Source of the DNA: Nocardioides sp. SLBN-35
GTDB taxonomy: Bacteria; Actinomycetota; Actinomycetes; Propionibacteriales; Nocardioidaceae
Direction of reading: 5' to 3'
Assembly (NCBI RefSeq): GCF_006715725.1
Contig: NZ_VFNU01000001.1
Location: 2,232,001-2,296,000 of the forward strand
DNA length: 64,000 nt
Below the pieces are notes generated by a model. That model was not told the DNA's origin and searched no databases. It saw only the letters and a program-made list of their open reading frames with translations. Position numbers and translations under genes: made by a program. Below, piece after piece: positions 15,892 through 25,909 of the stretch; position 1 is the stretch's first letter, and the number at the start of each line of letters is the position of its first letter.

Positions 15892-17415
15892 ATGCAGCAG
15901 CCACCGCAGATCCCCGGCTTCCACTTCGTCGACCTCGTCGGCGAGGGCGGCTTCGCGGACGTGTTCCGCTACCAGCAGGAGCTGCCGACCCGCCAGGTCG
16001 CGATCAAGGTGCTGCGCAGCGGCAGCGACGCCGCGTCGATCGAGCTGTTCCGCGCCGAGGCCAACGTGATGGCCCAGCTGTCCAACCACCCCTCGATCGT
16101 GCCGATCTACCAGGCCGGGGTGAGCTCGGACGGCCGGGCGTTCCTGGTCATGGAGTACTGCCCGCCGCCCCACGTCGCGCAGCGCTACCGGGCCCAGCCG
16201 CTCGCCGTCGCCGAGGTCCTCGACATCGGCGTCAAGATCGCCAGTGCCGTCGAGACCGCCCACCGGGCCGGCATCCTGCACCGCGACATCAAGCCCCACA
16301 ACATCTTGACCAGCACCTTCGGCGTGCCGCTGCTCACCGACTTCGGCATCGCCTCGGTGGTGGGGGAGACCGGTGCCGGCGCCCAGGGCCTCTCGATCCC
16401 TTGGTCGCCGCCCGAGTCGCTGGCCGCCGACAGCCACGACGTGCGCAGCGACGTCTACTCGCTGGCCGCGACCCTCTACTCGCTGCTCATCGGGCACCCG
16501 CCGTTCGAGCGCCGCGACGCCGCCAACGACAACGCCTCACTGATGACCCGGATCGAGCGCGGCCAGCTCACGCCGCTGCGCCGCCCCGACGTGCCGGCAT
16601 CCCTGGTCGACGTGCTGCGGCGGGCGATGTCCGTCGAGATCGAGCGCCGCCCCGTCTCGGCGATGGTGCTGGGCCGCCAGCTCCAGGACGTGCAGATCGA
16701 GCTGCGGCAGTCGCCGACCCGGCTCGAGGTGATGGACGCCTCGCCGTCCGCGCTCGGCGAGGAGCACCCCAACGACGCCCGGACCCTGGTCCGGCCGGTC
16801 TCGGTGATCATCCCGGCGGCGGTGCACGAGCGGCTCGGTCCGCTGCAGCCCGGCGCCGACGAGGACACCCTCAATCCGGGCCACTCCGGTCACTCCGGTC
16901 ATTCCGGGCACGCCGCGCACTCCGGACACCGCGGCACGACCGGCGGCCGGTCCGCCCGCCGCACGGGTCCGCAGCGCTCCGAGGCCCGCCGCCTCGGCGT
17001 ACCCGCCCGGATCGGCATCGGCGTGGTCGCGGCGATCCTCCTCGGTGCGGTCGGCTACGCGCTGCTCGCGGGCAGTGCCGGCGACGACAAGGGCAAGGAC
17101 GGCACCCTGCGCGGCGAGGACCCGCCCGACCCGGTCGAGCTGCTGGACCGCCCGGACCCACCGGTCGTGACCAAGGCCGGCAAGGGCATCCGGTGGACCT
17201 TCACCTGGGCGCCCGCCGATCCCCGCAAGGGCGACGAGTTCAAGGTGCTGCTCTCCGGTGACGGCGTGGAGCCGGCGCCCCCGGAGTACACCGACGCCAC
17301 CAGCAAGACGCTCACCGTCAAGCGCAACGCGACGGTGTGCGTCCAGGTGGCGCTCTCCCGCGAGGGTGGCCAGACCTCCGCCCTCTCCAAGGTCGAATGC
17401 GTGACGGGCAGATGA
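15892..17415 (+). CDS. Membrane Ser/Thr protein kinase with extracellular domain
   Basis: 507 residues. Kinase domain ~10-270: glycine loop VGEGGFADVF, Lys in VAIKVL, Glu in ELFRAEANVM, catalytic loop HRDIKPHNI, TDFGIAS. The activation segment reads GLSIPWSPPES, lacking the usual GTPxYMAPE pattern. A His/Gly/Ser repeat (GHSGHSGHSGHAAHSGH, ~331-347) lies in the juxtamembrane linker, then one transmembrane helix (~366-390). The external ~100 residues (WTFTWAPADPRKGDEFKVLL..., ending with two Cys) look like a small Fn3-like beta domain; there are no PASTA repeats. It presumably senses envelope state and signals through the FHA protein and PP2C phosphatase. It overlaps the giant-protein gene by 4 bp. 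Confidence 0.93.
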   Translation: MQQPPQIPGFHFVDLVGEGGFADVFRYQQELPTRQVAIKVLRSGSDAASIELFRAEANVMAQLSNHPSIVPIYQAGVSSDGRAFLVMEYCPPPHVAQRYRAQPLAVAEVLDIGVKIASAVETAHRAGILHRDIKPHNILTSTFGVPLLTDFGIASVVGETGAGAQGLSIPWSPPESLAADSHDVRSDVYSLAATLYSLLIGHPPFERRDAANDNASLMTRIERGQLTPLRRPDVPASLVDVLRRAMSVEIERRPVSAMVLGRQLQDVQIELRQSPTRLEVMDASPSALGEEHPNDARTLVRPVSVIIPAAVHERLGPLQPGADEDTLNPGHSGHSGHSGHAAHSGHRGTTGGRSARRTGPQRSEARRLGVPARIGIGVVAAILLGAVGYALLAGSAGDDKGKDGTLRGEDPPDPVELLDRPDPPVVTKAGKGIRWTFTWAPADPRKGDEFKVLLSGDGVEPAPPEYTDATSKTLTVKRNATVCVQVALSREGGQTSALSKVECVTGR

Positions 17416-20400
17416 CGACGATGACCAGGATCCGCCGATGGCGCCGTACGGCGTCCGCCACCGTCCTCGCGCTGGTGGTGGGCACGCTCGTGGTGCTCGC
17501 CTTCGAGCACGACGGCAAGCCGTTCACCGAGGTCGACCTCAACGACGGCGGCGTGTGGGTGACCAACAACCAGCTGGGACTGGTCGCGCGGCTGAACCCG
17601 CAGATCAAGGAGCTCGACCTCGGCGTCGACGCCGGCAGCACCGACTTCGACATCTTCCAGCGCGCCACCAGCCTGTACGTCGACGACGACTCCACCGAGC
17701 GCATGGTCAAGCAGGTCGACGTCGTCCGTGCGAACGTGCTCGACCCGACCTCGCTGCCGACGGGTGCGATCGTCGCCAACGGCGGGTCCACGTTCGCCGT
17801 GGTCGATCCGGTCAGCGGCGACGCCTGGGTCCGCTCGGCCGAACGGTTCCGCGGGTTCGCCGCCAAGGAGACCACCCCCGACCTCAAGCACGCCCTCACC
17901 GCCGCGGTCGGGACCGACGGCCGGGCGTGGGTCCTGGGCCGCGACGGCAAGGTCACCTCCTTCACCCTCGACGAGAGCGGCGCCGCCGTCGAGGGCGACA
18001 CCCACGAGCTCGGCAAGGGCGTCGGCACGGACCCGGCGATGGTCGCACTGACCGTGGTCGGCGACGTCCCCGTGCTCTTCAACCGGTCCTCCTTCGAGCT
18101 CTCCCGCCCCGGCACGAAGCCCGTCGTGCTCGAGACCGCCGACCCGTCCGAGGTCGAGCTGCAGCAGCCCTCCGACGAGAGCGACGACGTCTATGTCGCG
18201 ACCCGGGAGGGCCTGCTGGTCACTCCCGTCGGCGGCGGCGAGGTGCACGAGGCCAGCAGGGGCAGCGTCTCGGGCCGGCCGGCCGCCCCGGTCCAGATGA
18301 CCGACACCGGCTGCGTCTACGCCGCCTGGTCGGACCCGGGCTCGGCCCACAACTACCTGCGCGACTGCGCGGGCAGCGACCGCGACGACACCTTGCCGAT
18401 CCCGGGGATGCAGCCGGGCGCCTACCTCCAGTTCCGGGTCAACCGCGATGTCGTGGTCCTCAACGACTCGGTGACCGGCGACGCCTGGCTGGTCCAGGAC
18501 CCGGGCAAGGCCAAGATCGACAACTGGCCCGCGGTCGACCCGCAGAACGAGAACAAGTCCAAGCTCAAGGAGATCAGCGAGGAGGTCCCCGAGCAGGAGA
18601 ACCGCGCGCCGGAGCCGGAGGACGACCACCTCGGCGCCCGGCGGGGCCGCACGACGGTGCTGCCGGTCGTGGCGCTCAACGACCACGACCCCGACGGCGA
18701 CATCATCAGCATCGCGAAGACGACCCACGTCGGCGGCCCGGAGCTGGAGGTCAAGATCGTCGGCGGCGGCACCCAGCTGCAGGTCACCGTGCCCGGCGAC
18801 GTCACGGGCACCTCGACCTTCCGCTACTACGTCACCGACGGCCGGGTCAACGAGCAGGTCTACGCGACGGTCACCCTCGACATCGAGGAGAACGACAAGA
18901 ACGTCAAGCCGGAGCTGATGCCGAAGCGGGACCCGAAGCTGACGGTCGCCAGCGGCGCGAGCTCCAGCTACTACCTGCTCGCCGACTTCTACGACAAGGA
19001 CGGCGACGACCTGACCCTCACCTACGCCGACGCGCGCGGCGGCGAGGTCGAGTACCGCCCGGACGGCACCATCACCTTCACCGACAACGGCACCGGCGCG
19101 AAGGTCACCGAGATCGACTACACCATCGAGGACGGCACCACCGTCTACGACGGCAAGCTCCCGGTGGAGATCCTCGGCGACACCGCGCCGCCCGAGCTGA
19201 TCCCCGACCTGGCCTCCGGCATCGCCGACACCGCGGTCGTCGTGCAGCCGCTGACCAACGACCGCAACCCCGAGGGCACCGACCTCACCCTCAAGAGCGT
19301 CAAGGTGCTCGGCGACGACGCGGGCACCGAGATCTCCAAGGACCTCGAGGGCGGCACCTTCACCTTCACCGCCGACAAGGCGCGCAGCTACTACCTCGCC
19401 TACACCGCCTACAACTCCTCGGCGACCAGGTCCTCGGTCATCCGGCTCGACATCGAGTCGCCGCCCAAGGACAACCGGCCGCCGATCGCCGTACGCGACA
19501 AGGCCGCCATCACGCCGGGCGGCAGCGCCCAGGTCGACCTCCTGCTCAACGACCTCGATCCCGACGGCGACGTGCTCGTCGTCAAGCGGGTCGGGCCGCC
19601 GTCGGTCCCCGGCGTGAAGGTCTCCGTGGTCGACAAGCGGATCGCCGTGGCCAGCTCGACGGCCGACCTCACCGGCCGTCCGGCCACCGTCGACTACTGG
19701 GTGTCCGACGGCCGCAGCACCGTCACGGGCCAGCTGGTGATCACCCAGCGGCGCTCGACGAAGGAGAACCGGCACCCGATCGCCAACAAGGACCAGGTCA
19801 CGGTCCGCGCCGGTGCGGTGACGACGATCCCGGTGCTCGCCAACGACTCCGACCCCGACGGCGGCAAGCCGCGGCTGTTCCAGTCCGACCTGCGCAACGA
19901 GGACCTCGACGTGTGGGTGGCCGGCGACACGCTGCGCCTGCGCGCGCCCGAGGAGCCCGGCAACTACTCGGTCTTCTACGGCGTCCGCGACGCCGAGGGC
20001 CTCAAGGCCTCCGCGGAGGTCGCGATCTTCGTGATCCCCGACTCCGCCAAGAACAACCATCCGCCCCTGCCGCAGCCGATCACCGACCGGGTGATCGCCG
20101 GGCGGCCGAAGGTGATCGGCGTCGACCTCGGGGGAGCCGACCCCGACGGCGACTCGGTGGCCTTCCGCAGCATCCTCACCGCCCCCTCGCTCGGTCGTGT
20201 GATCGACACGGGCGTCGACTGGATCCGCTACGAGGCGTTCGACGACAAGTTCGGCACGGACTTCTTCCAGATCCTGGTCCAGGACAAGTACGGCGCGACC
20301 GGGGTCGCCGAGGTCCGTGTCGGCGTGGTCCCCGAGGAGACCGAGAACCAGGCGCCGGTCGCGATCGACGACAGCGTGCTGGTGCAGCCGAACCGCACCA

Positions 20401-23400
20401 TCTCCTACAACGTGCTCTCCAACGACGCCGACCCCGACGACGACGCGCTGCGGATCGAGTCCCTCAACCCGGACGACAAGGCCAAGCACGACAACGGCTT
20501 CGTCGAGCTCGCCGTCGGCGACGCTCCCGAGACCGGGTCGGCGGCCACCAACCTCGGCTACACCATCGAGGACGCCGCAGGGGCCAAGGACAACGCCGTG
20601 CTCAAGGTGACCGCGAGCCGCGACGCGCCGTTCTATGCGCCGATCGCCCGCGACGACGTGGCCGACCTGGGCGACATCATCGGCCGCGACCCCGGCGAGA
20701 TGGTCGAGGTCCCGGTGCTCGACAACGACCTGGACTTCGACGGCGCGAAGGCCGACCTGCGGGTCACCGGCTGCGACGCGGGCAGCAAGGGCATGTGCGA
20801 GGTCGCCGCTGACGAGGCGAAGGTGCGGATCGAGCTGGCCGCCCAGGACCAGGTCGTGCTCTACCAGCTCGACGACGCCGACGACGAGTCCTCCGGGACC
20901 TTCGGCGTCATCTACGTGACCGGCACCGACAACGTGCCCCCGCAGCTGACCACCGACAAGGACCTGGTGCCGGTCAAGGCCGTCGCCGGCAAGCCGGTCA
21001 CCTTCGACCTCAAGGACGTCGTGGTCACCCGCGCCGGCCGCGAGCCGCAGATCGTGCCCGACTCCGTGCCGTCGGCCGTCAACGGCCTGGTCGAGGTCTC
21101 CGAGGCCTCGCCGACCTCGCTGGTCTTCACGCCCACGCGCAACTACGTCGGACCGGCCTCGGTCACCGTCAAGGTGTCCGACGGGCGCACCGCAGCCGAG
21201 GACGCGGCGCTCACCTCGCTGCTCACCGTCCCCGTCGACGTCGAGCCGTCGGGCAACGTCGCCCCGCAGATGCGCGACGCCTCGATCGACGTCACCGAGG
21301 ACGGCGACGCCGGCGAGGTCGACCTGTCCGGCCTGACCCGCGACGCCAACAAGGACGACCTGAAGTCGATGACCTGGTCGGTCGAGTCGGCCGACAACGG
21401 CCTGGACGCCCGGATCGGCTCCGACAGCAGCATCTTGAGCATCAAGGCCGGCGGCGGCGTCAACGACGGCGACGCGCTGCAGGTCAAGGTGCTCGCCGAC
21501 GACGGCCACGGCGGCACCGACGAGGGCGTGGTCACCGTGCGGGTGGTCGGCAGCGACCGTCCGCTGCTCGACATCCCGGCGATCAACCTGACGGCGACGC
21601 GCGACGAGGAGACGACCGTCGACATCGCCGACTACGCGGTGAACCCCTATCCAGGCGAGCCGATCCAGGTCCGTGAGGCACGGCGTGACGGCGGCAGCGG
21701 CCGGCTCGAGGGGGTGAAGACCGACGGCTCCACCGTCCGGTTCACCCCCGTCGAGACCGGTACGTCGATCCTCCGCGTCACCGTCGCCGACGCCTCCGAC
21801 GATCGCGAGCGCGACGCCACCGCACGGATCACGGTGACCGTGGTCGCCGTACCCGATGCGCCGGACCGGCCGTTCCTGTCGTCGGTGGAGGCCTCCTCCG
21901 CGGTGCTGACCTGGCAGGAGCCGGCGACCAACGGCGCAGCGATCGACCAGTACGAGGTCTCGGGCGACAACGGCTTCAAGCAGACCTGCACCGACACCAC
22001 CTGCCGGCTGGTCGACCTGACCCCCGGCAAGGCCTACACCTTCCGCGTCCGGGCCCACAACAGCGAGGGCTGGAGCGAGCAGGGGCCGGCCTCCGAGCAG
22101 ATCATCCCCAACAAGGCGCCGGAGCTGATGTCGCCGCCGACGATCGTGGTGGAGTCCAAGCCCACCGGGGGACGGATGGACCGCCAGCTCACGCTGCGCT
22201 GGTCGCCGCCTGCCAACGAGGGCTCGCCGATCACGTCGTACGAGATCAAGGAGGCGGGCAGCGCGACGACCTGGACCGCCGGTGGCAACGACACCTCGCG
22301 CGTGATCCCCGGCCTCGACAACGGGACGCCGTACGCCTTCGAGATCCGGGCGGTCAACGACGTCGAGCCGCGCCGCCAGTTCTCGGGACCCTCGAAGGCC
22401 GTCGCGCCGTTCGGCGTACCGATGAGGTCCGGTGTCGCGCCACAGCTGACCGCCAGCGAGGACGGCGCGGTCAGCCAGGACCCGTGGGTGCGCATCGACT
22501 GGTCTCGGTGGTCGGAGTCGCAGAGCAACGGCAACGCGGTCTCCTCCTACGAGATCACGTGCAACGGCTGCAGCCGCTCGACGTACACCGTCGACGGGTC
22601 GGCGACCTCGAAGACCTTCGACCCCAGCGACGGGATCCAGAAGGGCAAGACGGTCACCTTCACCATCGCCGCCACCAACGACGCGGGGACCAGCGACCGC
22701 AGCCCGAGCGTCTCCGGACGTCCGTGGACCAGGTCCGGGCCGGTCCAGAACCTGACCGAGGTCGGCACCTCTCCCTCGGACCGCACCGCCGTGATCGCCT
22801 GGGACCCGCCGGCCGACGACGGTGGTCTCGCGATCCGCCACTACGTCGTGCAGTCCGGCGGCACCTACCAGACCTTCGACAGCGCCCCGGGTGCCGGTGG
22901 ACGCGCGATCACGTTCGTCGACAACGGCAGTCACGACGTCAAGGTGTGGGCCGTGACCTTCAACGGCAACAGCGCGGTGGACGGGCAGACGGCGACGCGC
23001 TACGGGGTCAAGACGTGGGGACAGCCCTTCGCGCCGACGAGCTCCGGCTCGGTGGAGAGCAACTACTACCGCATCGACCTGCCGATCGCCGAGGGCCGCG
23101 AGAACGGCATGCCGGTCACCGGCGTCGAGATCAGCGTCGACAACGGCGCGTTCACCCCGCTGACCGGCTCCGGCTACGGTGAGGTCGTCGACCAGGGCGG
23201 CACCCAGCGCACGATCCGGGCCCGGACCGTCTCCACGGCCGAGGGCGAGCGCAAGTACAGCCCCGTGGCCACCTTCATCGCCAAGTCGAAGCCGAAGGCG
23301 CTGTCGGTCAGCATGGCCTGCAACAGCAACAACACGAGGTGCTCGGTCAACCTCTTCGCGGCAGGCTTCCTCCAGCAGCCCAACCCGACCCACTTCACCG

Positions 23401-23558
23401 TGTCCGGCGCCAACCTGCTCAACAACGACCCCGCGACCTGCAACACCGACCAGTCCGTCAACGGGGGCTACAACGGCTCCGGGTTCGGCAACTGCTACTA
23501 CGACGGGCCCGGCAACGTCAGCATCACGGTCGCCGGCATGACAGCCAAGAACTACTAG
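17412..23558 (+). CDS. Giant surface-anchored Ig-like/cadherin-like and fibronectin type III repeat protein
   Basis: 2048 residues. One transmembrane segment near the N-terminus (~14-30, [16 protein letters not shown]) anchors it. Residues ~35-390 are beta-rich with repeated W/DG turns and may form a propeller-like domain. Residues ~405-1475 hold about eleven Ig-like/cadherin-like repeats, most opening with NxxPxA and containing NDxDPDGD-type calcium-binding motifs (e.g. [29 protein letters not shown]). From ~1478 come about five fibronectin type III domains (first opens PDAPDRPF...[11 protein letters not shown]), and the C-terminal ~90 residues contain four or more Cys. It is a likely adhesin or envelope scaffold. 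The ATG overlaps the kinase stop, which suggests it is a kinase partner or co-regulated client. Confidence 0.9.
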   Translation: MTTMTRIRRWRRTASATVLALVVGTLVVLAFEHDGKPFTEVDLNDGGVWVTNNQLGLVARLNPQIKELDLGVDAGSTDFDIFQRATSLYVDDDSTERMVKQVDVVRANVLDPTSLPTGAIVANGGSTFAVVDPVSGDAWVRSAERFRGFAAKETTPDLKHALTAAVGTDGRAWVLGRDGKVTSFTLDESGAAVEGDTHELGKGVGTDPAMVALTVVGDVPVLFNRSSFELSRPGTKPVVLETADPSEVELQQPSDESDDVYVATREGLLVTPVGGGEVHEASRGSVSGRPAAPVQMTDTGCVYAAWSDPGSAHNYLRDCAGSDRDDTLPIPGMQPGAYLQFRVNRDVVVLNDSVTGDAWLVQDPGKAKIDNWPAVDPQNENKSKLKEISEEVPEQENRAPEPEDDHLGARRGRTTVLPVVALNDHDPDGDIISIAKTTHVGGPELEVKIVGGGTQLQVTVPGDVTGTSTFRYYVTDGRVNEQVYATVTLDIEENDKNVKPELMPKRDPKLTVASGASSSYYLLADFYDKDGDDLTLTYADARGGEVEYRPDGTITFTDNGTGAKVTEIDYTIEDGTTVYDGKLPVEILGDTAPPELIPDLASGIADTAVVVQPLTNDRNPEGTDLTLKSVKVLGDDAGTEISKDLEGGTFTFTADKARSYYLAYTAYNSSATRSSVIRLDIESPPKDNRPPIAVRDKAAITPGGSAQVDLLLNDLDPDGDVLVVKRVGPPSVPGVKVSVVDKRIAVASSTADLTGRPATVDYWVSDGRSTVTGQLVITQRRSTKENRHPIANKDQVTVRAGAVTTIPVLANDSDPDGGKPRLFQSDLRNEDLDVWVAGDTLRLRAPEEPGNYSVFYGVRDAEGLKASAEVAIFVIPDSAKNNHPPLPQPITDRVIAGRPKVIGVDLGGADPDGDSVAFRSILTAPSLGRVIDTGVDWIRYEAFDDKFGTDFFQILVQDKYGATGVAEVRVGVVPEETENQAPVAIDDSVLVQPNRTISYNVLSNDADPDDDALRIESLNPDDKAKHDNGFVELAVGDAPETGSAATNLGYTIEDAAGAKDNAVLKVTASRDAPFYAPIARDDVADLGDIIGRDPGEMVEVPVLDNDLDFDGAKADLRVTGCDAGSKGMCEVAADEAKVRIELAAQDQVVLYQLDDADDESSGTFGVIYVTGTDNVPPQLTTDKDLVPVKAVAGKPVTFDLKDVVVTRAGREPQIVPDSVPSAVNGLVEVSEASPTSLVFTPTRNYVGPASVTVKVSDGRTAAEDAALTSLLTVPVDVEPSGNVAPQMRDASIDVTEDGDAGEVDLSGLTRDANKDDLKSMTWSVESADNGLDARIGSDSSILSIKAGGGVNDGDALQVKVLADDGHGGTDEGVVTVRVVGSDRPLLDIPAINLTATRDEETTVDIADYAVNPYPGEPIQVREARRDGGSGRLEGVKTDGSTVRFTPVETGTSILRVTVADASDDRERDATARITVTVVAVPDAPDRPFLSSVEASSAVLTWQEPATNGAAIDQYEVSGDNGFKQTCTDTTCRLVDLTPGKAYTFRVRAHNSEGWSEQGPASEQIIPNKAPELMSPPTIVVESKPTGGRMDRQLTLRWSPPANEGSPITSYEIKEAGSATTWTAGGNDTSRVIPGLDNGTPYAFEIRAVNDVEPRRQFSGPSKAVAPFGVPMRSGVAPQLTASEDGAVSQDPWVRIDWSRWSESQSNGNAVSSYEITCNGCSRSTYTVDGSATSKTFDPSDGIQKGKTVTFTIAATNDAGTSDRSPSVSGRPWTRSGPVQNLTEVGTSPSDRTAVIAWDPPADDGGLAIRHYVVQSGGTYQTFDSAPGAGGRAITFVDNGSHDVKVWAVTFNGNSAVDGQTATRYGVKTWGQPFAPTSSGSVESNYYRIDLPIAEGRENGMPVTGVEISVDNGAFTPLTGSGYGEVVDQGGTQRTIRARTVSTAEGERKYSPVATFIAKSKPKALSVSMACNSNNTRCSVNLFAAGFLQQPNPTHFTVSGANLLNNDPATCNTDQSVNGGYNGSGFGNCYYDGPGNVSITVAGMTAKNY

Positions 23559-23584
23559 TCCGTCGGGACAACGGAAAGGACACC

Positions 23585-24556
23585 ATGTCGCTCACCACCG
23601 AGGAGACCGAGTGGTTCTCGCAGACCTTCGCCCAGCTCGTCGCCAACGTCGAGCAGGCGATCGTCGGCAAGACCGAGGTCGTCCGGCTGGCGTTCGTCAC
23701 GCTGCTCGCCGAGGGGCACCTGCTGCTCGAGGACTACCCGGGCACCGGCAAGACCTCGCTCGCCCGCGCCATCGCCCAGACCATCCAGGGTGACCACCAC
23801 CGGATCCAGTTCACGCCGGACCTGCTGCCCAGCGACGTCACCGGCGTCACGATCTTCGACCAGCGCTCCCAGCAGTTCGAGTTCCACCAGGGCCCGATCT
23901 TCTCCAACGTGGTGCTGGCCGACGAGATCAACCGCGCCTCGCCCAAGACCCAGTCCGCGCTGCTCGAGGTGATGGAGGAGAACCAGGTCACCGTCGACGG
24001 CGTGACCCACCAGGTCGGCCAGCCGTTCATGGTCATCGCCACCCAGAACCCGATCGAGCAGGCCGGCACCTACCGGCTGCCCGAGGCCCAGCTCGACCGG
24101 TTCCTGATCAAGACCTCGCTCGGCTACCCCGACCACGAGAACACCGTCCAGATCCTCGCCAACGCGCCGAAGGGCAAGGCGGCCACCGTGCTGCGCGCGA
24201 TCATCAGCGGTGACAACGTGCTCCACCTGATCCGGCTCGCCCAGCAGGTGCACGTCGAGCCGACCATCTACGAGTACGTCTCGAGCATCACCGAGGGCAC
24301 CCGCGAGGCGCCCGAGGTCGTGCTCGGCACGAGCGTGCGCGCCGGCCTCGCGCTGGTCCGCGCCGCCCGGGCCCAGGCGCTGTCCTACGGCCGCAGCTAC
24401 GTCGTGCCCGACGACGTGAAGACCCTCGCGGTGCCGGTCCTGGCCCACCGCATGGTCCTCGACCCCGAGGAGGACTTCCGCGGTACGACGACCCAGGACG
24501 TCGTGCGCCGGGTGCTCGAGCGCGTCTCGGTCCCGCTGGAGCCCGCCCGTTCATGA
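23585..24556 (+). CDS. MoxR-family AAA+ ATPase
   Basis: This 323-residue protein has Walker [14 protein letters not shown] (~54), Walker [25 protein letters not shown] (~112-135), sensor [13 protein letters not shown] and the C-terminal lid. MoxR ATPases act as chaperones that mature or insert partner complexes, often with DUF58 and VWA proteins. It has a good GGAAAGGA site upstream of ATG 23585 and begins 26 bp after the giant-protein stop. Its stop overlaps the DUF58 gene by 4 bp, the classic moxR-DUF58 pair. Confidence 0.95.
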   Translation: MSLTTEETEWFSQTFAQLVANVEQAIVGKTEVVRLAFVTLLAEGHLLLEDYPGTGKTSLARAIAQTIQGDHHRIQFTPDLLPSDVTGVTIFDQRSQQFEFHQGPIFSNVVLADEINRASPKTQSALLEVMEENQVTVDGVTHQVGQPFMVIATQNPIEQAGTYRLPEAQLDRFLIKTSLGYPDHENTVQILANAPKGKAATVLRAIISGDNVLHLIRLAQQVHVEPTIYEYVSSITEGTREAPEVVLGTSVRAGLALVRAARAQALSYGRSYVVPDDVKTLAVPVLAHRMVLDPEEDFRGTTTQDVVRRVLERVSVPLEPARS

Positions 24557-25839
24557 AGGGTCCCCGCTCCTGGGCGGCCGGCCTCCGCCGTACGCTCACC
24601 GACCTCTCCCGGCGCCGCCAGGCGCTGGCCGGCCGACTGCGTGACGGCATCGCCGAGCGCACCCGGCGGGTCCGCGGCGTCGTCGAGCCGATCACCCAGA
24701 CGGTCACCCCGGCCGGCTGGGTGGTCGCGGTGATGGCGCTGGCGCTGCTGGTCGCCGGCCCGATGCTGCACTGGCGCGAGCTGGTCGTGGCGGGGGCCTT
24801 CCTGGCGCTGGTGCTGCTGCTCGCCGTGGTGTTCGTGATCGGCCGGCTGCCGCTGCTGGCGCGACTCGACCTCGCCCGGGACCGGGTGATCGTGGGGGAG
24901 CGGGCCAACGGCTACCTGACCGTCGCCAACCCGAGTGCGCGGCGATCGCGCTCGCTCGTGGTGGAGTTCCCGGTCGGCGCCGGCCGGGCGGCCTTCGAGC
25001 TCCCGGGCCTGGCGCCCGGTGCCGAGCACGAGGAGCTCTTCGCGGTCCCCACCGCGCACCGCGCGGTGCTCGACGTCGGCCCGGTCACGGCGGTACGTGC
25101 CGACCCGCTGGGCCTGCTGCGCCGTGAGCGGCACCTCAGCGAGATGGACACGCTCTACGTCCACCCCAAGACCCTGCGCGTCGAGGGCTCCGCGGCCGGC
25201 CTGGTCCGCGACCTCGAGGGCCGCACCGTGCCCAAGGTGTCCGACAACGACGTGTCCTTCCACGCCCTGCGCGGCTACGTCTCCGGTGACGACCGGCGCC
25301 ACATCCACTGGAAGTCCAGCGCCAAGACCGGCACCCTCATGGTCCGCCAGTTCGAGGAGACCCGGCGCTCCCACCTGCTCACGATGGTGAGCTCCCGGCT
25401 CGAGGACTATGCCAACGACGACCAGTTCGAGCTGGCCATCTCCGTCGCCGGCTCGCTCGGCACCCAGGCGCTCGCCGACGGCCAGCAGCTCAGCGCCGCG
25501 TCGTCGCACGGCTCGCTGCCCGCCACCAGCGCCCAGCGGTTCCTCGACGGCCTGTCCGGGCTGACCTACGACTGGCAGGCCGGCCGTCTCGTCGACGTCG
25601 CCCGCCACCTCAGCGGCGACGAGCTCGCCGCGAGCGTGATGGTGCTCTGCATCGGGTCCGGGGTCTCGATCACCGACCTGCGCCGGGCGCGCCAGTACCT
25701 CCCCGTCGACACCCGGGTGATCGCGGTGCGCTGCCTGGTCGGCGAGGAGCCGTCGGTGCGCTGGCTCGGCGACCTGGGCGTCGCCACGGTGGGCCGCCTC
25801 GAGGAGCTCGGCGTCGCCGTACGACGGGTGTCTGCATGA
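24553..25839 (+). CDS. DUF58 family membrane protein, MoxR partner
   Basis: 428 residues with two adjacent transmembrane helices (~57-73 and ~78-97), a beta domain, then the DUF58 signature GYVSGDDRRHIHWKSSAKTG-TLMVRQFEE (~237-261). The C-terminal part resembles a degenerate VWA fold. DUF58 proteins work with MoxR ATPases in envelope-linked assembly or stress functions; the exact activity is unknown. It overlaps the moxR stop by 4 bp. Confidence 0.92.
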   Translation: MKGPRSWAAGLRRTLTDLSRRRQALAGRLRDGIAERTRRVRGVVEPITQTVTPAGWVVAVMALALLVAGPMLHWRELVVAGAFLALVLLLAVVFVIGRLPLLARLDLARDRVIVGERANGYLTVANPSARRSRSLVVEFPVGAGRAAFELPGLAPGAEHEELFAVPTAHRAVLDVGPVTAVRADPLGLLRRERHLSEMDTLYVHPKTLRVEGSAAGLVRDLEGRTVPKVSDNDVSFHALRGYVSGDDRRHIHWKSSAKTGTLMVRQFEETRRSHLLTMVSSRLEDYANDDQFELAISVAGSLGTQALADGQQLSAASSHGSLPATSAQRFLDGLSGLTYDWQAGRLVDVARHLSGDELAASVMVLCIGSGVSITDLRRARQYLPVDTRVIAVRCLVGEEPSVRWLGDLGVATVGRLEELGVAVRRVSA

Positions 25840-25909
25840 CGTCACCCCACGAAGTTCTTCGCTTCCCCCGCTTCGCTCCTCCAGCGAACAACTCCGCGGG
25901 GGCCCCGAC

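Noticed and set aside
17055..23393. A 2112-codon open frame on the minus strand, opposite the giant repeat protein.
   Set aside because: Its translation is Arg/Gly/Val/Asp-rich without domains, and it mirrors codon structure of the plus-strand gene, whose Ig/Fn3 repeats, start overlap and operon position are convincing. Long antisense frames are common at this G+C.
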